Positions 1-8,815 are shown, counted from the first letter of the stretch. The stretch: DNA of 64,000 bases from Sphingobacterium kitahiroshimense (GCF_025961315.1 NZ_JAOQNK010000001.1:992001-1056000); one strand, 5' to 3'. Made by a program: numbers and translations. Notes: generated by a model from the letters alone, not told the origin.

Positions 1-2
1 TT

Positions 3-62
3 AAAGTGTAATTAAAGCGCTCAAAAGTGTAATTTTTATTGATATGCCCATAGCTACATTTG
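3..62 (+). promoter_or_regulatory. AraC-type direct repeats plus -7 element for the DJ-1 gene
   Basis: The 11-mer AAAGTGTAATT occurs at 3-13 and again at 24-34, a period of exactly 21 bp. Twenty bases further on is TACATTTG (55-62), a perfect match to the Bacteroidota -7 consensus TAnnTTTG. Direct half-sites two helical turns apart are typical of AraC-family activators, and their position overlaps the expected -33 region. The AraC gene at 904-1749 is the obvious candidate to bind here. More half-sites could lie left of the window edge. Confidence 0.6.
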
Positions 63-137
63 TATCGGTGTAAAGATAGCTTAGCCGGCATAAGATATAG
101 CACCTATAACAAATAATTTTAACATAATTTTTTTAAG

Positions 138-854
138 ATGAAATTCATAAAATTTTCTTTACTGACTCTTCCTCTTTTAGTGTGCTCTTTAAATAGTAAT
201 GCACAGGAAAGCGCAAAAAGTACATTCAATTTCCCTACTGATCGTAAGATCAATATCGGAGTTTTAGTTTATGATGGTGTAGAGATTGTCGATACGGGTG
301 GTCCTATTGATGTTTTTGTAAAGGCTAATAACTGGAATGGCAACTATAATATTTACACCGTATCGGCAACAGCCAATAAAAATATAGTCATGGACGGTGG
401 AACAGTAAATCTAGTTTCTAAATACAGTATATATGATGCTCCACAATCAGATATATTGGTCATCCCTGGAACATCTCCTGAGATTGTCAAAACGATTTCT
501 GCAGATAAAAAAATGATGAATTGGATTGTCTCACAGAATGAAAAAACCCAAATGACAATGTCTGTCTGTACTGGTGGACTTATACTGGCAAATACAGGCC
601 TGCTTGATGGGCGCTCTGCAACTACACATCACTGGTCAATTGATGAACTGAGATCGCACCCTAAAATAAAAGTGCAGGAAAAAACTCGATTTGTAGTGGA
701 TGGCAAATTTTTAACTGGCGCCGGTGTCACTTCTGGTATGGATGTGGCTCTTCAAGCTATTGAATTGATAAACGGTAAAGAAATTGCTGACGATATCGCA
801 CTCGGAATGGTTTATGACCGTTATAATACGATGGAATTTTTACCTAAAAAATAA
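138..854 (+). CDS. Secreted DJ-1/PfpI (GlxA-type) family protein
   Basis: A 238-residue protein of the class I glutamine amidotransferase-like DJ-1/PfpI superfamily. Residues 1-22 form a signal peptide ending in NSNAQ, so the protein acts outside the cytoplasm. The core starts at about residue 38 (INIGVLVYDGVEIVD) and carries the nucleophile elbow SVCTGG near residue 143, with Cys as the likely catalytic residue, followed by the LLDGRSATTHHW segment typical of the isonitrile-hydratase/GlxA-like branch. Start is the ATG that opens the signal peptide. The actual reaction (glyoxalase, isonitrile hydratase or chaperone) cannot be read from sequence. The gene is monocistronic and shares a bidirectional terminator with the AraC gene. 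Confidence 0.85.
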   Translation: MKFIKFSLLTLPLLVCSLNSNAQESAKSTFNFPTDRKINIGVLVYDGVEIVDTGGPIDVFVKANNWNGNYNIYTVSATANKNIVMDGGTVNLVSKYSIYDAPQSDILVIPGTSPEIVKTISADKKMMNWIVSQNEKTQMTMSVCTGGLILANTGLLDGRSATTHHWSIDELRSHPKIKVQEKTRFVVDGKFLTGAGVTSGMDVALQAIELINGKEIADDIALGMVYDRYNTMEFLPKK

Positions 855-873
855 CGCAAAATAACAAATGAAG

Positions 874-906
874 TAACTGCTGACAAATATGACTTGTCAG
901 CAGTTA
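874..906. terminator. Bidirectional hairpin between DJ-1 and AraC genes
   Basis: TAACTGCTGACAA (874-886) pairs perfectly with TTGTCAGCAGTTA (894-906) around a 7-base loop. It sits between convergent genes and includes the stop codon of the AraC gene, so it probably ends transcription from both sides. Confidence 0.75.
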
Positions 907-1749
907 TTCTATTTTACCTTGAAACTGTTTTCTGTGGAATTCCTTCGGAGTTTCACCAGTATATTTCTTAAAAAAGCGGTTAAAATAACTATCCGTTTCA
1001 AATCCCAACTCCCATGCCACTTCCTTTGCTGGAACTTTTGACCAGTACAGGAGTCTTTTTGCCTCTAGTAATAAATGCGCATCAATTAGTTGCTTAGGTG
1101 TTTTAAGGGTTGATTTACGGACACTTTGATTTAATGTCCGCGTTGTAACATTCAGTCGATCTGCATAGAATTTTACCTGATGTTGTTTATGGTAATGTTG
1201 TTTTAGCAACGCTTTAAAACTATCGTAGATGCTTTGAACATTGTGATCTTTAACTGGATACTTTACCGAAAGTCCATAACATTGGACGATCAAAACATTC
1301 AATAGGGCTTTAATCAATTCTTCATCGGCATCTTCTTTATCAACTTCTGTCGAAATAATTTTGATGATATGATCCAATTCTTGAAGTTTTTCAAAAGAAA
1401 TTTGAATGAACGGCCGTGAGAACAACAGATTTACTTTTTGAAGAAATTGATGAGTCTGATCGGCAATAAAATGACTAGAGAATGCGATTGATACTATTTT
1501 GCAATTGCTCATGTCAGGATGCGTGTGTACCTGATCAACATCCAGCATTAGAACCGCGGGCCCTGAGAGTTGCTTATTTTCAAAGTCCGAAAGATGACTC
1601 ACATAACCTTCATACAAAAAGCTCAGGATATAAAAATTATGGGTGTGAGCATCTGAATCTAACTTCATAAAGCGCTCCAATTCTTCTCCTGTAATCAATG
1701 AAAACTCATCCCTGAAATTTATACTGTAATTGGGTAATATACAATCCAT
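904..1749 (-). CDS. AraC family transcriptional regulator
   Basis: A 281-residue AraC/XylS regulator. The N-terminal ~150 residues are a cupin-like sensor region. The C-terminal ~95 residues hold two helix-turn-helix motifs, the second ending in the signature AWELGFETDSYFNRFFKKYTG-type segment near residues 245-270. It is convergent with the DJ-1 gene, whose promoter carries a 21-bp-period direct repeat suited to an AraC activator, so control of that gene is inferred. The ligand is unknown. The ATG start gives a normal family length. Confidence 0.9.
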   Translation of the reverse strand: MDCILPNYSINFRDEFSLITGEELERFMKLDSDAHTHNFYILSFLYEGYVSHLSDFENKQLSGPAVLMLDVDQVHTHPDMSNCKIVSIAFSSHFIADQTHQFLQKVNLLFSRPFIQISFEKLQELDHIIKIISTEVDKEDADEELIKALLNVLIVQCYGLSVKYPVKDHNVQSIYDSFKALLKQHYHKQHQVKFYADRLNVTTRTLNQSVRKSTLKTPKQLIDAHLLLEAKRLLYWSKVPAKEVAWELGFETDSYFNRFFKKYTGETPKEFHRKQFQGKIE

Positions 1750-2472
1750 TTTGTTATTCTTCTAAACATTGGACAGGAAGAAAATCCTGTATTTACTATT
1801 TATTCTAAAATGACGGTCAAGTTTTTCAAAACACATCATTTGTCGTTTTTGCATCAGTGCACTTACTAAACTAGGTAACTCAATCCAAAAGTTGCTAATC
1901 GTTCCATAGCTCTATATAGCTTACTATTATTTCATTTATCGGATATAAAAGCACCAACGTCCACTTTCCGATAAGAAAAGTAGGAATTTCCGAAAAAGTA
2001 GGAATTTCCGAAAAAGTAGTATTTCCGCCACCATATTAATATTGCTTATATCCACTGATTATCAGTATTTCTTACCTTTTGGTATGTAGCTATATCCATC
2101 TCGTTTACCTATACAAAGATAACCAAAATACAAATGTGCTCAACATTGAAACATCAATAGGTCCAACAAACCGATTGCATTGTCTAATATCCAAATGATC
2201 TCGTCAACTCGGTAGAAACAATATATCACTTATGTAACCAAAGTAGCTGAACTTGTTATTAAATTGATGCATATTTACTAAACCATCTTACAAGTGATGG
2301 ATATTGCAGGTAAGTTCAATCGGTGGTGGAGCTATTATTCCTTGCCGTTCCGGTTTTAATTTATCAGCTTTGATTATATGTATGACTACATTTCAGAAAT
2401 TAGCCGGAAGTTATTTATACCATTATTAAGCATACGAATAGTAGTCTACTAACAAAATTTAACAGTTGAAAA
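1750..2472. other. 723-bp intergenic region with no clear gene
   Basis: Lies between the AraC gene (minus) and the permease operon (plus) and should hold both promoters. I see an inverted repeat TTATCGGA (1936-1943) / TCCGATAA (1967-1974) directly left of a short tandem repeat at 1980-2027. Short open stretches on either strand between 2290 and 2400 have no start codon and no recognisable family, so I do not call them genes. Confidence 0.5.
1980..2027. repeat. Short tandem repeat, 18-bp unit, about 2.7 copies
   Basis: The unit GTAGGAATTTCCGAAAAA occurs twice in perfect tandem (1980-1997 and 1998-2015), followed by a shortened copy GTAGTATTTCCG (2016-2027). It could be a cluster of regulator half-sites or simple slippage. 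Nothing in the sequence decides between these. Confidence 0.8.
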
Positions 2473-3462
2473 ATGATAACAAGAGAAAAGCTTGAAGAAA
2501 AACAAATTGGAATTTACATTATAACATTAATTATAAGTGTGTTTATTGGACTAAACTGGAATAACAGCCATATCCTTGAAAAAACAATTGAACCTATAAT
2601 CGGAATTTTGCTTTATAGTATGTTTTGTCAAATTCCATTTTTGGAATTGAAACATGCATTAAAAAGTCGTTCTTTTTTCAAGGCATTATTATTTGGTAAT
2701 TTTGTACTAATTCCATTATTAGTTTGGATTTTAACTGTCATTTTTCCATTGTCATCAATCATAACATTAGGAGTAATTTTAGTTTTACTAACACCCTGCA
2801 TTGATTACGTAATCGTTTTTACGCATTTAGGAAAGGGTAACTCAAAGTCAATATTAGCATCAACCCCTTTGCTGTTTATCTTTCAAATGTTATTATTGCC
2901 ATTATACTTATGGTGTTTTCTCGGGAAAGAAACAATCGACATCATTGAAATAGAACCTTTTATAAAAGCCTTTCTTTATTTGATAATTATTCCATTTATA
3001 CTTTCTATTGTAACGCAAATAATCTCTAAATCGAATAACCCGGCTGGAAAAGCGATACTTAATTTTTCTGGTTGGTTGCCTGTTCCATTTATGGCTTTCA
3101 CATTTTTTGTTGTGATTGTTTCCCAAATTGGGGTATTATATAACAATCCTCAAGCAATTTTAAAAGTTGTTCCAATTTATATAACATTTGCGCTCATCGC
3201 TCCTTTTATTGGAAAACTTTCGGCTAAACTCTTCAAAGTTGATGTTTATAATTCAAGAGCAATTTCGTTTTCGACAAGTACAAGAAATTCATTAGTAGTA
3301 CTACCGTTGGCACTTGCACTTCCCGAACCAGAAAATCAATTAGTAGCATCCATCATCGTAACACAGACGATTGTTGAAATTTTCTTTGAACTAATCTATA
3401 TAAAAGTAATTCCAATATTGACAAAAGAAAGTTTAAAAGAAATTGAATGTAAAAAAAGCTAA
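2473..3462 (+). CDS. ACR3/BASS-like membrane permease
   Basis: A 329-residue integral membrane protein with about ten hydrophobic segments, resembling the bile acid:sodium symporter/arsenic-resistance permease fold. The segment [23 protein letters not shown] near residue 105 recalls the Cys-containing TM4 of ACR3 transporters, and [18 protein letters not shown] near residue 270 recalls the second crossover motif of the superfamily. Similarity to the bona fide ACR3 at 49954-50985 is limited. It leads a three-gene operon with a methyltransferase and a small Cys-containing membrane protein. Substrate (arsenite, another oxyanion or an organic anion) is unproven. Confidence 0.65.
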   Translation: MITREKLEEKQIGIYIITLIISVFIGLNWNNSHILEKTIEPIIGILLYSMFCQIPFLELKHALKSRSFFKALLFGNFVLIPLLVWILTVIFPLSSIITLGVILVLLTPCIDYVIVFTHLGKGNSKSILASTPLLFIFQMLLLPLYLWCFLGKETIDIIEIEPFIKAFLYLIIIPFILSIVTQIISKSNNPAGKAILNFSGWLPVPFMAFTFFVVIVSQIGVLYNNPQAILKVVPIYITFALIAPFIGKLSAKLFKVDVYNSRAISFSTSTRNSLVVLPLALALPEPENQLVASIIVTQTIVEIFFELIYIKVIPILTKESLKEIECKKS

Positions 3463-3500
3463 AACTACTAAAATTTATTCTAAAATATTTAGACATCAAT

Positions 3501-4142
3501 ATGGAAAAAAATAAGAAAGCAAATGAGCTATGGACTGCGAGATGGGACGACAGATACAGCAACGAGGAGTTTGCATATGGTGAAGAACCAAACAATTATT
3601 TAAAAAAGCAATTGGCAAAACTAGCCGTTGGATCCATTCTTTTTCCTGCAGAAGGTGAAGGAAGAAATGCTGTATTTGCAGCCAAAAGCGGCTGGAATGT
3701 TTCTGCGTTTGACATAAGTATTGAGGGTAAAAATAAAGCGGTTAAACTTGCTAAAAAAAATGAGGTAACCATCGACTACAAAGTGGGCGAATTGGAAACT
3801 TTAGGTTTTGAACCCGATCAATTTGATGCAATCGCCCTAATCTATGCACATTTTCCAGCTGATATAAAATCTAACTACCATAAGGCACTGGACAAATATT
3901 TGAAAAAAAACGGTACCGTAATCTTTGAAGCCTTTAGCAAAAAACACATTGATTATGTAAGGACAAACGAAAAAGTAGGCGGACCGAAAGACATTGAAAG
4001 TTTATTTTCAATAGAGGAAATAAAAGCAGACTTCCCGAATTATGAAATTGTGGAATTAGAAGAACAGGAAATTGAATTAAAGGAAGGACTGTACCACAAC
4101 GGAACAGGTTCTGTGATCAGATTTATTGGAAGAAAAAAATAA
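3501..4142 (+). CDS. Class I SAM-dependent methyltransferase (TehB/TPMT-like)
   Basis: A 213-residue Rossmann-fold methyltransferase. The N-terminal pattern [17 protein letters not shown] is characteristic of the TehB/thiopurine-methyltransferase-like group. The SAM-binding glycine motif appears as [15 protein letters not shown] near residues 46-60, followed by the acidic end of beta-2 in SAFDIS. Such enzymes often methylate metalloid oxyanions or thiols, which would fit the upstream permease, but the substrate is inferred only. It begins 38 bp after the permease and ends 5 bp before the next gene, so the three are probably cotranscribed. Confidence 0.8.
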   Translation: MEKNKKANELWTARWDDRYSNEEFAYGEEPNNYLKKQLAKLAVGSILFPAEGEGRNAVFAAKSGWNVSAFDISIEGKNKAVKLAKKNEVTIDYKVGELETLGFEPDQFDAIALIYAHFPADIKSNYHKALDKYLKKNGTVIFEAFSKKHIDYVRTNEKVGGPKDIESLFSIEEIKADFPNYEIVELEEQEIELKEGLYHNGTGSVIRFIGRKK

Positions 4143-4147
4143 GAACA

Positions 4148-4381
4148 ATGAAAAATTACTTTAGAAACTGGAACTTCATGCGGTTGCTTCGATTGGCAAT
4201 GGGTATTTTGATCATCATACAAGGGTTTATGGATAATCAGTGGATGTTCGTAGCACTAGGTGGTTTATTTTCACTAATGCCCTTGCTAAATATTGGTTGC
4301 TGTGGCACTTCGAGCTGCAGTACATCGTTTCCAAAAAGCAACAAAAAAACAGATGAAATAATATATGAAGAAGTGCGCTAA
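4148..4381 (+). CDS. Small membrane protein with Cys-rich tail
   Basis: A 77-residue protein with two hydrophobic segments (about residues 12-28 and 32-46) followed by a cytoplasmic-type tail with four cysteines in the pattern CC-x4-C-x3-S near residues 52-59. It resembles the small YgaP-type transmembrane unit (DUF2892-like) that often accompanies rhodanese or metalloid genes. It starts 5 bp after the methyltransferase stop, so translational coupling is likely. The next gene downstream encodes a rhodanese fusion, but a separate promoter intervenes. Family assignment is tentative. Confidence 0.6.
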   Translation: MKNYFRNWNFMRLLRLAMGILIIIQGFMDNQWMFVALGGLFSLMPLLNIGCCGTSSCSTSFPKSNKKTDEIIYEEVR

Positions 4382-4458
4382 ACGCAGGACTTGATTCTAA
4401 TCGATTAATTTCCTGATGCAACTGTTGGTTAATAGTATCTTTGACAGATCAATCTTGT

Positions 4459-4505
4459 TATGTAACTTTTGTTACATAGTGTAGGGATAAGATCATCTAC
4501 CTTTG
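4459..4505 (+). promoter_or_regulatory. Crp/Fnr-like box and -7 element upstream of MBL-rhodanese gene
   Basis: TATGTAAC (4459-4466), a TTTT spacer and GTTACATA (4471-4478) form an 8-4-8 inverted repeat. TACCTTTG (4498-4505) is a perfect TAnnTTTG -7 element. With the transcription start about six bases after it, the dyad centre lies near -42, the classical class II activator position. A Crp/Fnr regulator gene is present at 59421-60002, but any link is inference. Confidence 0.65.
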
Positions 4506-4534
4506 TAGGTGATGAATTTCAAAAATAATTGATT

Positions 4535-6013
4535 ATGCTAAATAAGATAAACTTAAAAAGTGCTTTACTCCTGCTTATTTCCCTGTTAATAAATAATAAA
4601 ATAAACGCTCAAAGCTATTATTTCGAACGTGTATATGATGAAACGCTTGCGCAGGCGAGTTACTTCATCGGAGATTTTACTACAAAAGAAGCAATTGTTA
4701 TTGACCCCAAGAGGGATATGGATGTTTACTTGAACATAGCTAAAACCAATAATTTCAAAATCACCAAAATATCCGAAACACATATTCATGCTGATTTTTT
4801 AAGTGGCGCTCGTGAATTGGCGGCTGCGACTAATGCTGACCTATTATTATCAGACGAAGGCGGTAAAAACTGGCAATATCAGTTCCCTCATAAAGGTCTA
4901 AAAGATGGTAACATCATCTCCATGGGGCAAGTTGAGCTCAAAATAATGCACACTCCTGGACATACTCCCGAAAGCATCACTTTTTTGGTCGTAGATACAA
5001 AAGTATTTACCACACCAAAAAGGGCAATTACTGGCGATTTTATTTTTGTGGGAGATGTTGGTCGTCCTGATCTTTTGGAAAAAGCAGCCGGACAGATAGG
5101 CTCGCAGGAAATCGGTGCAAAGCAACTCTTCGCATCCATTCTAAAATTTTCTAAATTGTCTGATGATGTGGAAATCTGGGCCGGACACGGAGCGGGTTCT
5201 TTTTGTGGCAAAACCCTGAGCAATATTCCGCATTCAACATTGAAGGACGAAAAGCTCAACAGTAAAGCTTTTGAATTCAAAAATGATGAAAAGGGTTTTG
5301 TAAAATACATTTTGGAAGGACAACCCTCTCCTCCTAAATATTTTGCCGTAATGAAGCAAATGAACAAAGAGAAACGTCCATTGCTTATCGAGGTTCCTGT
5401 TCATCAAAAACTTACTAAGCAAGCGCTGCAAAAGGCAATTGAAAACAACCTCCTGATAATTGACACGCGCAACAAAAATATGGTTGCAGAAGGACACATT
5501 CCTGGTAGCTTACATATCGAAAATGGAAAGTCTCTTGCTACTTGGATCGGTTCTTTAGTAGATTATCAACAACAATTGGTATTGATTGCTGACGACGATA
5601 CAACGGAAGATTTAACCCGAAAACTGATGCGTATCGGTATGGACAATATATATGGTTTTGTAACCGCCTTGGACAAGATGAATATGAAACTGGAAAAATC
5701 TAATCTGGTAACTAGTACAGAAGTGCAAAAGCATTTGGATAAGAATGATGTGCAGATCATAGATGTAAGAACGGAAAATGAATACGGTAACGGGCACATC
5801 AGAGGTGCTGAAAATATCTCCTTGACTACTTTAAAAAACAATCTGCACAAAATCAGCAAAGACAGACCAGTCATCGTTCATTGCCAAAGCGGAGTCCGTG
5901 CTGCGATGGCATACTCGCTCTTGAAAAAATCAGGTATTCAGAATATCAAAATGTTCTCCGGAGGAATAAATGAATGGACAGAAAAAAAGATTGAATTAGT
6001 CAAAGAAAACTAA
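4535..6013 (+). CDS. Periplasmic MBL-fold hydrolase fused to two rhodanese domains
   Basis: About 492 residues. The ATG at 4535 opens a signal peptide ending in NKINAQS, preferred over a TTG six bases upstream. An ETHE1/CstB-like metallo-beta-lactamase domain covers residues ~27-260, with the metal motif THIHADF, later HTPGHTPES and the GDFIFVGDVGRPDL signature of persulfide dioxygenases. Two rhodanese domains follow (~290-375 and ~395-490). The first lacks a Cys in its loop (LIADDDT), so it is probably non-catalytic. The second has CQSGVRA with the active-site Cys. This architecture points to persulfide or thiosulfate handling, here exported from the cytoplasm. Regulation by a Crp/Fnr-type factor is suggested by the upstream dyad. 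Confidence 0.85.
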   Translation: MLNKINLKSALLLLISLLINNKINAQSYYFERVYDETLAQASYFIGDFTTKEAIVIDPKRDMDVYLNIAKTNNFKITKISETHIHADFLSGARELAAATNADLLLSDEGGKNWQYQFPHKGLKDGNIISMGQVELKIMHTPGHTPESITFLVVDTKVFTTPKRAITGDFIFVGDVGRPDLLEKAAGQIGSQEIGAKQLFASILKFSKLSDDVEIWAGHGAGSFCGKTLSNIPHSTLKDEKLNSKAFEFKNDEKGFVKYILEGQPSPPKYFAVMKQMNKEKRPLLIEVPVHQKLTKQALQKAIENNLLIIDTRNKNMVAEGHIPGSLHIENGKSLATWIGSLVDYQQQLVLIADDDTTEDLTRKLMRIGMDNIYGFVTALDKMNMKLEKSNLVTSTEVQKHLDKNDVQIIDVRTENEYGNGHIRGAENISLTTLKNNLHKISKDRPVIVHCQSGVRAAMAYSLLKKSGIQNIKMFSGGINEWTEKKIELVKEN

Positions 6014-6021
6014 AGTATCGA

Positions 6022-7197
6022 TTACAGTGTCACTCCAACCATCAAGGCTATTCCTTTTGACTCTAGATCTACCCTTCCATAACCGATACCGGTAAGGGGC
6101 ATTTTAAGAAAAGGTTTTATGCCGACATTGATCTTATCACTCACTTTTTTCTCTAATGAGATTGAAAAATCAGCTACACCAAATATGTGCTGATTTTCAC
6201 CACTGATTTCGTATACGGCGCTTCTTTTATTTTCTGAATTGCCTGATCCTCCATATTCAAAAGTGTATTTTTCCTTTAACATGAAATAACTGGAAAGACC
6301 TGCACTAACATTGAACTTGATTTTTTTATTTTTTAAAACAGTATAATTGGCCGTTAAAGGAATATCGATGACATCACATTCGGCATTGACAATACTTGGC
6401 ATCTCGGTTAAGGTTGGGGGATTTGCAGGTGAATATAAACTGTAGTCCGACCTATAATTTTTCTTTGCATAAGTGGCTCCTAAGGATATACTTAATCTAT
6501 TGACCACGGGATAAGAATACAGTACGCCAACATTTTCACTTAAAGTCGATTGATCAGATCCTCTTACACTAGATAGATCTGGCCCGGCTAATATACTTAA
6601 TACGGAGCGGGCATCACGAGGAGCTGCATTGTACTCATTTTTATGCTGTAGCGCCAGTGTGGATTCACTCGTGAAGCTTGGAAAAGTTTCTATTGATGGG
6701 TGAAAGCGATATTTCGATCTTGTCATGGGTTTTATTGTCGGGATCGAGATTTCGCTCAATGAACCTGTTGACAGTATCATGTTTTTTGAATTAACGACTT
6801 CAATAGACGCAGTACGTTGCCAAGCCTGTGGATGCTGTGCTGATGAGAAAGTTTCGGCTAGTTCCTCATTAAAGATTAATGCTGTTTGCTCTTCTTTCGC
6901 ACCGCCTTCTCCTTGTAGCTTTCCGTTGAATTTTTCCCGTACCACAGGACTGTCAGTATTCACAGTTTCGAAACTTTCATTTTCATCTGGAACCAATATA
7001 TTTCTGTCTAAAATAAAGAATACGGTTGCAATAGCAGCTGCACTTGTTACAGCTAAAATAAGCAATCTTCTAACTTTTTTTTTACCACTTTTCTTCTCCA
7101 AAAGTGACTGCATATCTTGCCAATGATCTTCATCGAAGTCTAGTTTAGGATCACTTAATCCTTTTCTAAAAAGTTCATCGATCTTGTTCTTTTCCAT
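6022..7197 (-). CDS. Membrane-anchored outer-membrane-barrel-like protein, probable anti-sigma
   Basis: About 391 residues from the ATG at 7197. The N-terminal ~45 residues are acidic and soluble (IDELFRKGLSDPKLDFDEDHWQDM), followed by a lysine cluster and one transmembrane helix (residues ~46-65). The C-terminal ~190 residues have alternating beta-barrel strands like PorT/OmpW-type proteins. This layout is common in Bacteroidota next to ECF sigma genes: the N-terminus is a plausible sigma-binding anti-sigma segment and the rest is envelope-exposed. It starts 11 bp after the sigma factor stop on the same strand, so they form one operon. A direct sigma interaction is inferred. Confidence 0.65.
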   Translation of the reverse strand: MEKNKIDELFRKGLSDPKLDFDEDHWQDMQSLLEKKSGKKKVRRLLILAVTSAAAIATVFFILDRNILVPDENESFETVNTDSPVVREKFNGKLQGEGGAKEEQTALIFNEELAETFSSAQHPQAWQRTASIEVVNSKNMILSTGSLSEISIPTIKPMTRSKYRFHPSIETFPSFTSESTLALQHKNEYNAAPRDARSVLSILAGPDLSSVRGSDQSTLSENVGVLYSYPVVNRLSISLGATYAKKNYRSDYSLYSPANPPTLTEMPSIVNAECDVIDIPLTANYTVLKNKKIKFNVSAGLSSYFMLKEKYTFEYGGSGNSENKRSAVYEISGENQHIFGVADFSISLEKKVSDKINVGIKPFLKMPLTGIGYGRVDLESKGIALMVGVTL

Positions 7198-7208
7198 CAA
7201 TTATGTTC

Positions 7209-7772
7209 CTAACTTTTAATTGCTATTGAATTTTGATTTCTTACCATTTCCGCCAATCGTTGTCGTGCCTTATGTAGATTGGATTTTGAAGTGCCTACTG
7301 CAATGCCAAGCATACTACCGATCTCTTCATGCGTATAGCCATCGATGGCATAGAGATTGAAAACAGTCCGGTACGTAGGCGACAATTTTTGTACCATCAG
7401 CAACAGATCCTCATAATGCAACTTTTGTGTAATTGTTTCATCTGTAATCGGATGCTCATAAGATGCTATATCAACCACAGCGCCCATACGAACCTTGCTC
7501 CGGTAGTAATCGATTGCTGTGTTTGTCATGATTTTTCTGATCCATGCTGATATAGGTTTATCAAAATTATATTTTTTTATGTGCTTAAATACCTTAAAAA
7601 ATCCGTCATTTAATATTGCCAATGCTTCTTCCTTATCGTTTGAATACCGTAGGCATATTCCCAATGCCAGGGCATGGTATAGTTTATAAAGATCTTTTTG
7701 GGATCTCCGGTCCTCTATGATGCATCCTTTTATGATTTGGATCGTGTTTTCGTCATGTTCGTTTATCGTCAC
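7209..7772 (-). CDS. ECF-type RNA polymerase sigma factor
   Basis: A 187-residue sigma-70 family factor with region 2 at residues ~25-95 (including the AISAWIRKIMTNTAIDYYRS-type -10 recognition end) and region 4 at ~125-180 with the helix-turn-helix YTHEEIGSMLGIAVGTSKSNL. No in-frame ATG is available at the N-terminus, so translation most likely begins at the GTG at 7772. It is cotranscribed with the barrel protein at 6022-7197 and divergent from the lipoprotein/cytochrome/YceI cassette at 7929-10749, which is the likely target along with its own promoter. Confidence 0.9.
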   Translation of the reverse strand: MTINEHDENTIQIIKGCIIEDRRSQKDLYKLYHALALGICLRYSNDKEEALAILNDGFFKVFKHIKKYNFDKPISAWIRKIMTNTAIDYYRSKVRMGAVVDIASYEHPITDETITQKLHYEDLLLMVQKLSPTYRTVFNLYAIDGYTHEEIGSMLGIAVGTSKSNLHKARQRLAEMVRNQNSIAIKS

Positions 7773-7798
7773 TCGAGATGCTGCTTTTCTTTGATAAA

Positions 7799-7876
7799 TA
7801 TAGTGTTAACTATATTACGATGGAGAAATAAAAAAGGTTGCCTTGGTAAATTATTTTTTTTAGATCTCAGGCAACC
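7799..7876. promoter_or_regulatory. Divergent promoter region with two inverted repeats
   Basis: Between the sigma factor and the lipoprotein gene are a dyad TATAGT (7799-7804)-GTTA-ACTATA (7809-7814) and a wider inverted repeat GGTTGCCT (7836-7843)/AGGCAACC (7869-7876). The first is placed like an operator for the sigma operon. The second could form a leader hairpin. No protein can be assigned to either. Confidence 0.4.
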
Positions 7877-7928
7877 ATCTTCAGAATAGCACCGTATTGA
7901 TTAATAAACTACACTAAAACTATTGATC

Positions 7929-8777
7929 ATGAGATCCAACAAAACCAAAATGAAAACTGCCATGATGGCAACCGCGCTATTAACCATTTTTTCATCCTGC
8001 TCTAAAGACAAGGTTGAAAATCCTGAAAATAATACGAAAGGTATGCAGACATCCCAAGATGCTAAATTCGGCACAATTCTTACTGACAGCAATGGAAAAA
8101 CATTATACTTTTTCTCAAATGATACCAAGGGCTCTTCAAGTTGTACCGGAAACTGCTTGACAGTCTGGCCAATTTATTACAGTGGTGATATAAGTAGCGA
8201 TGTGAAGATTGATAAAAGCCAATTAGGTGAAATCACGCGGGCTGACGGTAAAAAACAAAGTACCTACAGAGGTTGGCCTCTTTACTATTATGTTGGCGAT
8301 AACAAATCTGGCGAAGTACAAGGTGATGCCGTAAATAAAATCTGGTATGTTGCAAAACCCGACTACCTACTTATGGTTGCAAACGGGCAACTAAAAGGAG
8401 ATGACACCAAAAACTATTTAGAAAACTATACCGAAGGACAAGGCAATACAACCTATCTGACCGACGATCAAGGAAGGACATTATATGCCTTTAAACCAGA
8501 TCGATTTAATAAAAATAACTATACAGCCGCTGATTTTAGCAATGATGCTTTGTGGCCTATCTTCCAGAAAGAAAAAGGTGCACTACCTTCCTTGGTTTCT
8601 GCTACAGATATTGCCGTTATTACGGTTTTTGGAAAGAAGCAATTGACGTATAAAGGATGGCCGTTATATTATTTTGGTCAAGATCAACAAAGAGGTGACA
8701 ACAGAGGGATCAGCTATCCGCGTCCAGGTGTATGGCCTATTGTGAATGATAAAACAACCGTCGCAGCCACAAACTAA
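7929..8777 (+). CDS. COG4315-type secreted repeat lipoprotein
   Basis: About 282 residues from the ATG at 7929 (preferred over a TTG six bases upstream). A lipobox ending in FSSC near residue 20 marks a lipoprotein. The mature part contains repeats of the Lipoprotein_15/COG4315 family: units reading TLTDSNGKTLYFF and TYLTDDQGRTLYAF, each followed by a WP motif and a GWPLYYY/GWPLYYF segment; one unit has CTGNC with a probable disulfide. Function of this family is not established; it is often found near electron-transfer genes. First gene of a four-gene cassette. Confidence 0.8.
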   Translation: MRSNKTKMKTAMMATALLTIFSSCSKDKVENPENNTKGMQTSQDAKFGTILTDSNGKTLYFFSNDTKGSSSCTGNCLTVWPIYYSGDISSDVKIDKSQLGEITRADGKKQSTYRGWPLYYYVGDNKSGEVQGDAVNKIWYVAKPDYLLMVANGQLKGDDTKNYLENYTEGQGNTTYLTDDQGRTLYAFKPDRFNKNNYTAADFSNDALWPIFQKEKGALPSLVSATDIAVITVFGKKQLTYKGWPLYYFGQDQQRGDNRGISYPRPGVWPIVNDKTTVAATN

Positions 8778-8815
8778 TCTTAAATCTAATCCCATTTGGT
8801 TTATTCCTATTTATT

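Noticed and set aside
2290..2400. Short open stretches on both strands before the permease gene
   Set aside because: No start codon, under 40 codons and no family resemblance.
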